NCBI GenBank assembly: GCA_012516065.1 | Contig: JAAYXD010000066.1 | Coordinates: 1-36,418, forward strand | Reading direction: 5' to 3' | Length of the DNA: 36,418 nt | Source of the DNA: Clostridiaceae bacterium | Lineage (GTDB): Bacteria > Bacillota > Clostridia > DSM-8532 | Shown: in pieces, positions 24,620 through 32,364 of the stretch | Position numbering within the stretch: position 1 is the stretch's first letter | Layout of the letters: every line of letters starts with the position of its first letter | Position numbers and translations under genes: made by a program | The notes under the pieces: model-generated | The model's input: only the letters and a program-made list of their open reading frames with translations | The model's database searches: none | Told to the model about the DNA's origin: nothing

Positions 24620-24775
24620 AGCCGCGTACCAGCCGGAACGCGGCAGCAATGTCTCGACCCATTAACCACCCGCTGTGTTTTTGGCATAATTATCACGGGC
24701 TACTCGGAAGAACTATTGTACAATAGTTCAAAAGGCAGGTTTTGAACAATATTCTCGTAGGCCTTGGTTCGGGTG
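24620..24775 (+). repeat. mosaic hairpin repeat, copy C (156 bp, rearranged)
   Basis: Starts with module 1 (24620-24660, GCCGCGT/ACGCGGC hairpin), 39/41 identical to the reverse complement of copy A 11675-11715. It then has module 2 (about 24666-24699, ACCCGC...CACGGGC) in the same orientation as copy A, so the two modules have a different relative orientation here. A palindromic segment follows. The copy ends in TTCGGGTG (24768-24775), like copy B, touching the stop codon of the convergent pseudouridine synthase gene. Confidence 0.75.
24710..24747. repeat. two adjacent perfect inverted repeats inside copy C
   Basis: GAACTATTGTACAATAGTTC (24710-24729) is an exact 20-bp palindrome. Its GTTC begins a second perfect repeat, GTTCAAAA (24726-24733) / TTTTGAAC (24740-24747), with a 6-base loop. 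Only one of the two hairpins can form at a time because they share four bases. Confidence 0.8.
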
Positions 24776-24777
24776 TT

Positions 24778-25710
24778 TTATTTTGAAACCAGTTCCCCGG
24801 TTTTAAGGATTTCATCGAGGCTGTTATGGGGCAGAGAAAAAGACATCCCGTTCAGGTAATTCAGAATTGATGCGTCTGTTGAAAACAAAAACGTCAGGCC
24901 TGTACTCCAGAGAAGCTGCCGTTTAAAACCGTATTTGCGGTTGACCGCGTTTTTGCCGTATTTACCGTCACCGAGCACAGGATACCCTATATGGGCGAGA
25001 TGGGCTCTTATCTGGTGCGTTCTTCCGGTAATCGGTCTGACTTCGAGAAGAGACAGTTCGCCTGTTGTTTCAAGCAGCCTGTAGTTTGTCTTAATTTGAA
25101 CGGCTCCTGCTCTTTTTTTGTCATAAACTTTAACAAAGCTGTTTTCCGGGTCTTTTACCAAGAAACTTTCCAGCTCCATATAAGGCTTTTCGGGACAGCC
25201 GCAAACAACGCATATGTACTTTTTTTCAATTTCCCTGTTTTTAAATTTATCAATTAGTATATCCAGCGACGCCTGGTTTTTCGCAAAAAGAAGGAGTCCT
25301 CCGGTGTTGCGGTCAAGCCTGTGGCACGGCGACGGAAACCCTTTTTGCGGAGCATCTTTGCCGGAACTGGAATAAATCTGTGCGAGATGTTTTTCCACGG
25401 AAGGCTCCGCTGCGCTTATTACCGCTATTCCACTCGGTTTATTTACAATCACGATATTTTTGTCTTCGTAAATTACAGGAATTGTAAGGTTTTCCGGGTG
25501 TGGTTCAAGCGCGTCGTCCGGCAGATACAGTTCCACTTTGTCCCCGGCAAATATAATATGGTTTTGTTTAACCCGGATCCCGTTAACCTTTACATCACGC
25601 TTTCGGAATGTCTTGGCAAGCAGCGGGAAAGGAAGCCGGGACAGTTTTTTTTGTATAAAACGATCAACGCGCTGACCGTTATTTTCCGGATCGGCAATAA
25701 ATGTTCGCAT
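24778..25710 (-). CDS. RluA-family pseudouridine synthase
   Basis: Isomerises uridine to pseudouridine in rRNA (RluC/RluD-like). Start: minus-strand ATG ending at 25710 with GGAG nine bases upstream; a longer start seven codons earlier has none. An N-terminal S4 RNA-binding domain (about 15-65, VDRFIQKKLSRLPFPLLAKTFRKRDVKVNG) is followed by the catalytic domain with Asp133 in HRLDRNTGGLLLFAKN and the RPITGRTHQIRAHLAHIGYPVLGD motif. 310 aa, typical. Target uridine unknown. It lies 23 bases after the VanW gene, same strand. Confidence 0.93.
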   Translation of the reverse strand: MRTFIADPENNGQRVDRFIQKKLSRLPFPLLAKTFRKRDVKVNGIRVKQNHIIFAGDKVELYLPDDALEPHPENLTIPVIYEDKNIVIVNKPSGIAVISAAEPSVEKHLAQIYSSSGKDAPQKGFPSPCHRLDRNTGGLLLFAKNQASLDILIDKFKNREIEKKYICVVCGCPEKPYMELESFLVKDPENSFVKVYDKKRAGAVQIKTNYRLLETTGELSLLEVRPITGRTHQIRAHLAHIGYPVLGDGKYGKNAVNRKYGFKRQLLWSTGLTFLFSTDASILNYLNGMSFSLPHNSLDEILKTGELVSK

Positions 25711-25733
25711 AGAAAAACTCCAAAAGTGCAATT

Positions 25734-27344
25734 TTAAGGTTTATTCCCCGGTGCAACGGCAATAATTTCAGTAAGCGTCTTGTATGTAGTCGTATGTAAT
25801 TTGTAATTTTTTATTACATTTTGATTATTTCTCAGTATAAAAAACGTGTCAACCACTGCCCCTTCCATACCTTTCTGCTTTATGACGCTGCTACCTTCCC
25901 CCACTGATTCGTCTTCAACGTACTCTGTGTCATATGGTATTGTCTTAAGGACCGTCGGGACAATTGAGACCTTTAAATCAGGATGTTCGTTGGTTCCACG
26001 GATTGTAAACCGTATCCTGTTGTCTCCCGTAACCCTTCCTTCTATTTTCACGGGCCAGTTTGTAGTGTTTGTAAATTTCAAATCCTCCGTTCCGTATGAA
26101 ACGGCAGCATCTCTTCCCAAAGGAACATACGGGACGGTATACATATGCGGGTTGCGTTCGGTAATTTTCAAATTTGCCTCAAGCGCTGCGTTGTATAGTG
26201 TGGAAGACACCTGGCAAACACCGCCGCCGACGCCGGAGGCTATTCCGCCGGAAGTGTAAATGTTCGCGATGTGGTATCCCTTGTCAGCAGTGCGTTTGCC
26301 GACAGTTTCATTGAACGAGAAACTGTCGCCCGGCAGTAATATCGTACCGTCTATCGCTTCAACGGCAAGACGTATATTAACCGAGCGGCTGCGGTCGTTA
26401 TCCGTGTCAGTTGTAAATATTGTTTCATAAACGGACAGCACGTCGCGAAACAGTGACAGCTCAATAGTTTCTTTTGTTACCGCGGGTTTGATGAATTTAA
26501 CCGGAAGCTCCTTTTCAAAAAGGTATTTGCCGGATTTGCTTTCAACCTCGGCTACACAGGCCAGGAGGACATTTTTCTCTATGGATCTTCCGACAACTTC
26601 GGGAAAAATCATAACTTCGCCGTTTTCAATTTCTATGCGCGCATCCTTCGGTTCCTGGACTATTTTTTCATAAAACGAATCGGCATCGATTTTTGACGGA
26701 GGTATTTCATCTACCGGAACAATTACAATCCCGGATTCCAGTTTTTTAATCTGGGCAAGTATCCGTTCCCTCAATTTTTCCTTATTTACCATTTGACCGG
26801 TTAAGCCGGAACGGATATAAGCCTCGTTTTCAAGAAGTATCAAAGCGGGAGGAACCGCGGGGGTGTACGTTTCGGAGTATATCGTGTCTTCTATGCTTTT
26901 TATTGCTTCCATATCGATGCTGACTTCCGTTTCAAGATACAGGTGATTTTTTTTGAACTTATATATTTCAACGAGCCTTTTGATGAAATTTCCCCGCCTG
27001 CCTGAGTTATAAACCGTATCGACCATGGCTTCTCTGTCTATGCTTATGTTAAGGTCCTTAAAGGTTACCTTCAGCGGATAATCCTTATGGTAGATACTTA
27101 TAACCATGGAAGAGAAATCTTTATCGTACCTGCTGTTGATATATTTTTCCAGGGAAGGCTTGTCCAGGCCTCCCATGTGTATTCCGTCAAGATAAACGCC
27201 ATTGTAAACATAAGGTGCGTTCAGGATCGCATTAACCAGGATGACAAATGTAACAAGCAAAATGAAAAAAACTATCAGCATTACTCCAAGTTTTATTTTA
27301 TTATTGCCGTTTTTTGCAAAGCCGGTTATGTAATTCAGTTTCAT
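25734..27344 (-). CDS. VanW family protein (YoaR-like), intact
   Basis: 536 aa. An N-terminal membrane anchor (about 18-40) leads into a YoaR-type region with peptidoglycan-binding-like segments (about 45-300). The VanW domain (about 319-445) carries the full signature: RSVNIRLAVEAIDGTILLPGD, SFSFNETVGKRTADKGY and GGGVCQVSSTLYNAALEA (373-390). It ends in a G5-like C-terminus (about 455-536). AGGAGG lies five bases before the ATG. The function of VanW is unknown, though it is linked to glycopeptide resistance clusters by name. A decayed paralogue lies at 6830-8140. Confidence 0.9.
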   Translation of the reverse strand: MKLNYITGFAKNGNNKIKLGVMLIVFFILLVTFVILVNAILNAPYVYNGVYLDGIHMGGLDKPSLEKYINSRYDKDFSSMVISIYHKDYPLKVTFKDLNISIDREAMVDTVYNSGRRGNFIKRLVEIYKFKKNHLYLETEVSIDMEAIKSIEDTIYSETYTPAVPPALILLENEAYIRSGLTGQMVNKEKLRERILAQIKKLESGIVIVPVDEIPPSKIDADSFYEKIVQEPKDARIEIENGEVMIFPEVVGRSIEKNVLLACVAEVESKSGKYLFEKELPVKFIKPAVTKETIELSLFRDVLSVYETIFTTDTDNDRSRSVNIRLAVEAIDGTILLPGDSFSFNETVGKRTADKGYHIANIYTSGGIASGVGGGVCQVSSTLYNAALEANLKITERNPHMYTVPYVPLGRDAAVSYGTEDLKFTNTTNWPVKIEGRVTGDNRIRFTIRGTNEHPDLKVSIVPTVLKTIPYDTEYVEDESVGEGSSVIKQKGMEGAVVDTFFILRNNQNVIKNYKLHTTTYKTLTEIIAVAPGNKP

Positions 27345-27638
27345 TTTTCCTCCTGTTTTAATTAAATGCCGTATAAAAGGCGCTTAAAGCAGGCTAAATC
27401 ATATATAAATTTTATCGGCAATAAACACCGATGATCAAGATGTCCGGGAATTTTAATTCGGGTTTGTATTACTGCGTGCGGACGGAAAGCCGGTTAATTT
27501 TGAAATATGGAAATGTCGATATTTGATTATATAGCATTTACTGTATTAATATAATTACAGCGGGTTTCTTCGATTGTTTTTAGCTGGCGCAGTTAATTTT
27601 AGCAGGTTTTATTTAGCGGACGGTGGAGGAAAGCAAAA
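27345..27638. other. 294-bp divergent intergenic region
   Basis: AT-rich, between the VanW gene (minus) and the coiled-coil gene (plus). TATAAT at 27550-27555 may be a plus-strand -10, but no good -35 lies at 16-18 bases. No gene, terminator or repeat was recognised. Confidence 0.5.
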
Positions 27639-28307
27639 ATGGGCTTTTTAAGCCGGAAAAAACAAATACATTTTGATATTGCCACACTGAAAAAGAATGA
27701 TATTACTATCCTGACACTGGATGAGCGCTGGAACAGGCTTTTCCGGATTATACCAATCAATGCCGCCGTAAAAAAACGCCAGGATTTTCTTAACAAGCTT
27801 CTTGCACAGGAAGCCGGGCTTTACCAGGAAAAAAACAATATAGATCCTGAAAAGAAGAAACTTATCAATACAATCATATCATTAACACCGGAAGCCTTCG
27901 ATAAAAACGATGAGAACGCGAAACTAACGCTTCAGAAATCAAAGCAAAGAATAGAAGCACTGAACAAACGGGCGGAGGAACTGGAAGAAGAACTTTACGA
28001 AAAAAGGGAAGAAATCAGGCGCGCTAATTTTAAGCTGCTTGAAGAAACTGTAAGGCTTGTTTACAGTGTAATGCGCAAATCGAGAAAAAGGGAACAGCGG
28101 ATTGAAAAAGAAATAAACAGCCTGAAAAAAAGGCTTAAGGAGCTTCAAACCCTAAAACAGAGCATCACTACGGATTGGACGGATGTTTACGCGTTCTTCC
28201 ATACCCTCCTTGGAGCCGAGGAACTGACTAAACTCGATAAACTGTTTTTAAAGCCGGAGGTGGAAAATCATGAAGATGGCGAATCCGGATCAAATGAAAA
28301 GGATTGA
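27639..28307 (+). CDS. coiled-coil protein of unknown function
   Basis: 222 aa, soluble and highly charged. Residues 1-55 look globular (IHFDIATLKKNDITILTLDERWNRLFRIIP). About 100-175 is a long coiled coil rich in Glu, Lys and Arg (NKRAEELEEELYEKREEIRR, REQRIEKEINSLKKRLKELQ). GGAGG is nine bases before the ATG. The last 38 bases overlap the start of nnr in another frame, so the two are tightly coupled. I do not recognise the family. Confidence 0.75.
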   Translation: MGFLSRKKQIHFDIATLKKNDITILTLDERWNRLFRIIPINAAVKKRQDFLNKLLAQEAGLYQEKNNIDPEKKKLINTIISLTPEAFDKNDENAKLTLQKSKQRIEALNKRAEELEEELYEKREEIRRANFKLLEETVRLVYSVMRKSRKREQRIEKEINSLKKRLKELQTLKQSITTDWTDVYAFFHTLLGAEELTKLDKLFLKPEVENHEDGESGSNEKD

Positions 28308-29868
28308 TCAATTGGCTATCAATAAGTATAAAATACCGGGCGTAGTTCTTATGGAGACGGCAGCGCAGCGTGTCGCCGAGAAAGCAAGGGAAATGCTCGG
28401 TGAACGCTTACAGGATAAAAAGACGGTGGTAATCGCGGGAAAGGGAAACAATGGCGGCGATGCTTTTGCGGCAGCCCGCCATTTGCATCAGTGGGGCTGC
28501 CAGGTTGCTGTGGTTTCGCTGGTACCTGCCGGGGAAATAAAAGGCGACCCGGAAATTTACGTCAGAATACTTGAGCAATTGGGTATCGAAATTAATTACC
28601 TGTATCGGGAAGATGATCTTCCGGTACTTCATAAATTGATAAAAGAATCGGATCTTGTTATAGACGGAATTTTCGGAACAGGCATATACGGCGACATTAC
28701 CGGATTTAACGCGAAGGCAATAACGGCCGTAAATAACGGAACCGCGAAAGTGCTCTCTATTGATATCCCGTCCGGCATAAACGGGAGAACCGGGCAGGTA
28801 TGCGGTGTGGCCATAAAAGCAGACGAGACGGTTACCTTTGCGCTGCCGAAGCCGGGCCTTTTCCAATATCCCGGCGCAGGTTACGCAGGGAATATTTCCA
28901 TCGCCGATATTGGAATTCCGCCTGAAGCGGTTAACGAAGCAAACCCGAACGGGCAGTTGATTGACAGCAGGACGGTTGCCGGCTTTTTGCCCAAAAGGCC
29001 CGCCGACGGGCATAAAGGAACATTCGGAAAGCTGATGATTATTTCAGGTTCCGCCGGAATGAGCGGTTCGGGAACACTTGCTGCCAAAGCGGCATTCAAA
29101 ATGGGAAGCGGGCTTGTTTACCTTGCGGTTCCTAAATCACTTGCATTTATATACAATGCAGCGATACCGGAAGCGATAACCCTCCAGATGCAGGATGACG
29201 ACGGCCTAATCATGCCTGAGAACCTGGAAGTCCTTAAATGTATTTCAAATACGATGGACGTTGTGGTAATAGGTCCGGGGCTTTCGACAAAACCCCAGGT
29301 TTCCAGTTGGGTCGGAAGTTTTGTTGTTGAATGCCGCAAGCCCATTGTGATTGACGCGGATGCACTGAATATAATTGCCAAACAGCCGCATATACTGCTT
29401 GAAAGAAAAGCTCCAACAGTTATTACTCCGCATCCGGGCGAATTCTCGCGTTTAACCGGACTGCCCGTTGAAGAAATTCAAAAAAACAGGATTGACGAAG
29501 CACTCGGTTTCAGTTCAAAATATAACGTAACGGTTGTATTGAAAGGAGCCGGAACCGTTATAGCAAACCCTAACGGGGAATATTTCATTAATCCGTCAGG
29601 GCATCCGGGAATGGCAGTTGCCGGTTCCGGGGATGTACTTGCCGGCATTATAGGTTCCCTTATAGGACAGGGCGTAAATCATGAAAAAGCCTGTGCGATT
29701 GGTGTGTTTATTCACGGCAGGTGCGGGGAAATGCTGGCGGAATTGAATTCGGGGCAGCCGGGTTTTCTTGCCGGTGAACTTTGCGGTTTGATTCCGAAAG
29801 CTGCGGCGGATATTTTGAAAAATGCGCAGGCCTGCACGGAAGACGGAAGGTGGATCGCTTTTGAATAG
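28270..29868 (+). CDS. nnr: bifunctional NAD(P)H-hydrate epimerase / dehydratase
   Basis: Repairs hydrated NAD(P)H. The N-terminal YjeF_N epimerase domain (1-225) has GKGNNGGDAFAAARHL (58-73) and DGIFGTG. The C-terminal ribokinase-like ADP-dependent dehydratase domain (about 240-532) has GSAGMSGSGTLAAKAA, VITPHPGEFSRLTG and the GMAVAGSGDVLAGIIG signature. 532 aa is the normal fused length. The ATG follows GGAGGTGG by six bases and lies inside the end of the coiled-coil gene. Followed by alr, a common neighbour of nnr in Firmicutes. Confidence 0.95.
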   Translation: MKMANPDQMKRIDQLAINKYKIPGVVLMETAAQRVAEKAREMLGERLQDKKTVVIAGKGNNGGDAFAAARHLHQWGCQVAVVSLVPAGEIKGDPEIYVRILEQLGIEINYLYREDDLPVLHKLIKESDLVIDGIFGTGIYGDITGFNAKAITAVNNGTAKVLSIDIPSGINGRTGQVCGVAIKADETVTFALPKPGLFQYPGAGYAGNISIADIGIPPEAVNEANPNGQLIDSRTVAGFLPKRPADGHKGTFGKLMIISGSAGMSGSGTLAAKAAFKMGSGLVYLAVPKSLAFIYNAAIPEAITLQMQDDDGLIMPENLEVLKCISNTMDVVVIGPGLSTKPQVSSWVGSFVVECRKPIVIDADALNIIAKQPHILLERKAPTVITPHPGEFSRLTGLPVEEIQKNRIDEALGFSSKYNVTVVLKGAGTVIANPNGEYFINPSGHPGMAVAGSGDVLAGIIGSLIGQGVNHEKACAIGVFIHGRCGEMLAELNSGQPGFLAGELCGLIPKAAADILKNAQACTEDGRWIAFE

Positions 29869-31030
29869 TAAAATGAACAGGGCTTGGGCCGAGATAAACC
29901 TTGACAACATAGCGTATAACGTAAGGCAAATTAAACGGCGTATCGGGAAGATGACCGAAATAATGGCCGTTGTGAAAGCGGACGCGTATGGACACGGCGT
30001 AATTGAAACAGTGCCGACTCTTCTTGAAAACGGGGTAAGCCGGCTGGCAGTTTCAATGCTTGATGAGGCAATACAGCTAAGGGAGCTTGGGATTAAAGTT
30101 CCGATACTCGTATTGAGCTATACCGATCCGGTCAGGGCTGAAGAAATAATCAGGTATAACATTACGCAAACGGTATTCAGCCATGATCTGCCGGGAGCGC
30201 TGTCAAAAGCTGCGGTAAAAATGGGGAAGGAAGCCCGTATCCATATAAAAATCGATACGGGCATGACGCGTGTCGGTTTTAAACCGGGTTACGAAGCGGT
30301 TAAGGATGTTGTTCAAATAAGCAGTCTTCCCGGTATAGTAATCGAAGGCCTGTTCAGTCATTTTTCTTCCGCCGATGAAGATGATCCCGGTTATACGATG
30401 ATGCAGTACGAGCGCTTTGAGAGCATTGTTAACGAACTGAACCGAATCGGGATTATTATACCTGTCAAACATATTTCAAACAGTGCGGCAATATTGCAAT
30501 ATCCCAATCTTGATCTTCAAATGGTCCGGCCGGGTATAATTCTTTACGGTTTATACCCGTCCGAACAGTTGAAAAAAACGGCCATTGATCTTAAGCCTGC
30601 GATGGAGCTGAAAGCCAATGTCATACTCGTTAAGGATGTAGAAGCCAATGTTCCGGTGAGCTACGGCCGTACCTATGTAACCAAACGAAAGACAACGATT
30701 GCCACACTGCCCATCGGTTATGCGGACGGTTATTCAAGGCTGCTGTCGAACAGGGGAAGGGTACTGATTAACGGCGAATATGCGCCGGTAATCGGCAACA
30801 TTTGCATGGATCAATGCATGGTCGATGTAACGGATATAAAGCAGTCCGTTAAGACGGGCGACGAAGCTGTACTAATCGGGTCCCAGGGCGGCAAGTCCAT
30901 CACGGCCGATGAGATAGCTAACCTTACAAACACGATTAATTATGAAGTGGTATGCCTTATCGGAAAACGAATTCCGAGGGTGTATATCAAAAACGGAGAG
31001 GTTGTAAAAGTGGTAAACTATCTGATCTAG
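29861..31030 (+). CDS. alr: alanine racemase
   Basis: PLP enzyme making D-alanine for peptidoglycan. The PLP lysine is K39 in VVKADAYGHG (counted from the TTG start). The catalytic tyrosine is in LPIGYADGYSRLLSNRG, and ICMDQCMVDVTD is the C-terminal signature. The start is TTG 29861, eight bases after GGAAGGTGG and overlapping the nnr stop. ATG 29873 is possible but has no ribosome binding site, and ATG 29822 lies far inside nnr. About 389 aa. Supplies the substrate of Ddl encoded at 12637. Confidence 0.93.
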   Translation: MNSKMNRAWAEINLDNIAYNVRQIKRRIGKMTEIMAVVKADAYGHGVIETVPTLLENGVSRLAVSMLDEAIQLRELGIKVPILVLSYTDPVRAEEIIRYNITQTVFSHDLPGALSKAAVKMGKEARIHIKIDTGMTRVGFKPGYEAVKDVVQISSLPGIVIEGLFSHFSSADEDDPGYTMMQYERFESIVNELNRIGIIIPVKHISNSAAILQYPNLDLQMVRPGIILYGLYPSEQLKKTAIDLKPAMELKANVILVKDVEANVPVSYGRTYVTKRKTTIATLPIGYADGYSRLLSNRGRVLINGEYAPVIGNICMDQCMVDVTDIKQSVKTGDEAVLIGSQGGKSITADEIANLTNTINYEVVCLIGKRIPRVYIKNGEVVKVVNYLI

Positions 31031-31132
31031 CGGTTTGGGGAAATTGAAAGTAAGATGTATGAATTAAATACAATATTGCAATACTTAATTATATACAGGA
31101 ATAGAAAGACCTGCATGTAACGGACATTTAAT

Positions 31133-31161
31133 TTGACGGGGTTGACTATAAAAAATATAAT
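31133..31161 (+). promoter_or_regulatory. SigA-type promoter of ndoA
   Basis: TTGACG (31133-31138), 17 bases, perfect TATAAT (31156-31161). It gives ndoA its own promoter, separate from alr. Confidence 0.75.
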
Positions 31162-31214
31162 GAAATTATAAGGGAATATCTGTGGGGTCAAATCCGATAC
31201 AGGGAGTGAACAAT

Positions 31215-31574
31215 GTGGAAATCAGGAGAGGCGATATCTTCTATGCGGATTTGAGTCCTGTGATAGGCTCGGAACAAGGCGGCATCAGGCCTGTTCTGGT
31301 TATTCAGAATGATGTGGGAAACAGGTACAGCCCGACCATAATCGTATCGGCAATTACTTCAAAGCTTGACAAGGCAAAACTACCGACGCACATTGAAATA
31401 CCGGGTGATTTGTACGGGTTGAACAAGGATTCGGTAATCCTGCTGGAACAGGTAAGAACAATTGATAAAAGAAGATTAAGGGAAAAAGCGGGACATCTGG
31501 ACGATATTTTTATGGCAAAGGTAAATGAAGCGTTGAGCACGAGTTTCGGCCTTGAATCACGGTTTGTGCAGTAA
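31215..31574 (+). CDS. ndoA: MazF-family mRNA endoribonuclease (NdoA/EndoA-like)
   Basis: 119-aa PemK/MazF-type RNase, very close in pattern to B. subtilis Ndo[75 protein letters not shown]. The expected catalytic Arg and Thr/Ser ([13 protein letters not shown]) are present. The start is GTG 31215 with GGGAG about nine bases upstream; GTG 31182 would add 11 unrelated residues. In Bacillus the antitoxin gene ndoAI precedes it after alr, but here the 184 bases between alr and ndoA hold no such frame. Confidence 0.9.
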   Translation: MEIRRGDIFYADLSPVIGSEQGGIRPVLVIQNDVGNRYSPTIIVSAITSKLDKAKLPTHIEIPGDLYGLNKDSVILLEQVRTIDKRRLREKAGHLDDIFMAKVNEALSTSFGLESRFVQ

Positions 31575-31582
31575 CGATACAT

Positions 31583-31620
31583 ATCGCCGGTCCGTTTTTA
31601 CGGATCTGATAAGAGGCGAT
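31583..31620 (+). other. nested hairpin after ndoA
   Basis: TCCGT/ACGGA (31591-31595 / 31600-31604, 4-base loop) sits inside ATCGCC/GGCGAT (31583-31588 / 31615-31620). No T-tract follows, so termination is uncertain. Confidence 0.4.
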
Positions 31621-31694
31621 TCCGGACAGGACAGAATTCCAATAAAGGCCGCTGATTAAACCTTTAGTTTGATATGGCAGGGGGTCTACAAAAG

Positions 31695-32315
31695 ATGAAT
31701 AAAAACAGGCGTATTCTATTTATTGCAATTGCTTTGGTATGCGTGACCGTAACTTATACAGCGGCGCACGCCGCCTCTACATCCGCGCAGCCCGGAAGCG
31801 AGTTTGATCCGCTGGTCACGAAAAGTTATGTTGATGAGCAGATACAGAAACTTGCGCAGAAAATAGGAAGCGGGTCGTCAGTCAGGCCTTCAACCGGGAC
31901 AAGCTCAGGAAGTGTTGACGAACAGGTTATCAATAATTTAAGGACAGACGTTTCGGATTTGACAAGCCTTATAATTGAGGCTTATATGAGAATTCAAAGC
32001 CTTGAAAAACAGAATATGGAGCTTATTCAAAAGGTTGAAGAACTGGAGCGCGGTTTCACCGTGGTTGAAGCGGCTAAAGGACAGAGGATACTGTTGGGTG
32101 CCGGTGCGGAAGTTATTGTAAGAAGCGGTGAAACACTGGCGATTTCAGGTGAATTGGGAGGTCTTGCCGATGTAACGGCAGCGAAGGACCTCACCGACGG
32201 CATGCCGGTTACAAACCAGCATCTGCTTATTTCCTCGCGGAAGGACGGAAGAGGCCTGCGGGTGGTTTCCGACGTGGCTTTCCTTTTGATACGGGGCGGC
32301 TATACAATAGAATAA
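31695..32315 (+). CDS. secreted protein of unknown function
   Basis: 206 aa from ATG 31695, which follows a GGGGG; the in-frame ATG at 31674 is within the ribosome-binding region. A signal peptide spans about 1-27 (ILFIAIALVCVTVTYTAAHAA), with likely cleavage after AHA. The mature part has FDPLVTKSYVDEQIQKLAQK, a Ser/Gly linker, a coiled-coil stretch (about 80-125, SLIIEAYMRIQSLEKQNMEL) and a C-terminal beta-rich domain (GAEVIVRSGETLAISGELGGLADVT). I cannot name the family. It may be co-transcribed with the following oxidoreductase gene (49 bases away). Confidence 0.75.
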   Translation: MNKNRRILFIAIALVCVTVTYTAAHAASTSAQPGSEFDPLVTKSYVDEQIQKLAQKIGSGSSVRPSTGTSSGSVDEQVINNLRTDVSDLTSLIIEAYMRIQSLEKQNMELIQKVEELERGFTVVEAAKGQRILLGAGAEVIVRSGETLAISGELGGLADVTAAKDLTDGMPVTNQHLLISSRKDGRGLRVVSDVAFLLIRGGYTIE

Positions 32316-32364
32316 TTCCGAAGTTTAATTACCGTCCGGCATTCATATGCTGAAAGGTAGAAGT

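Noticed and set aside
24548-24745. 65-codon plus-strand frame over the end of the LarA-like gene and repeat copy C
   Set aside because: Out of frame with the conserved gene and composed largely of repeat sequence.
31065-31095. AT-rich near-palindrome after alr, considered as an operator
   Set aside because: The symmetry is imperfect and such AT-rich patterns arise easily by chance.
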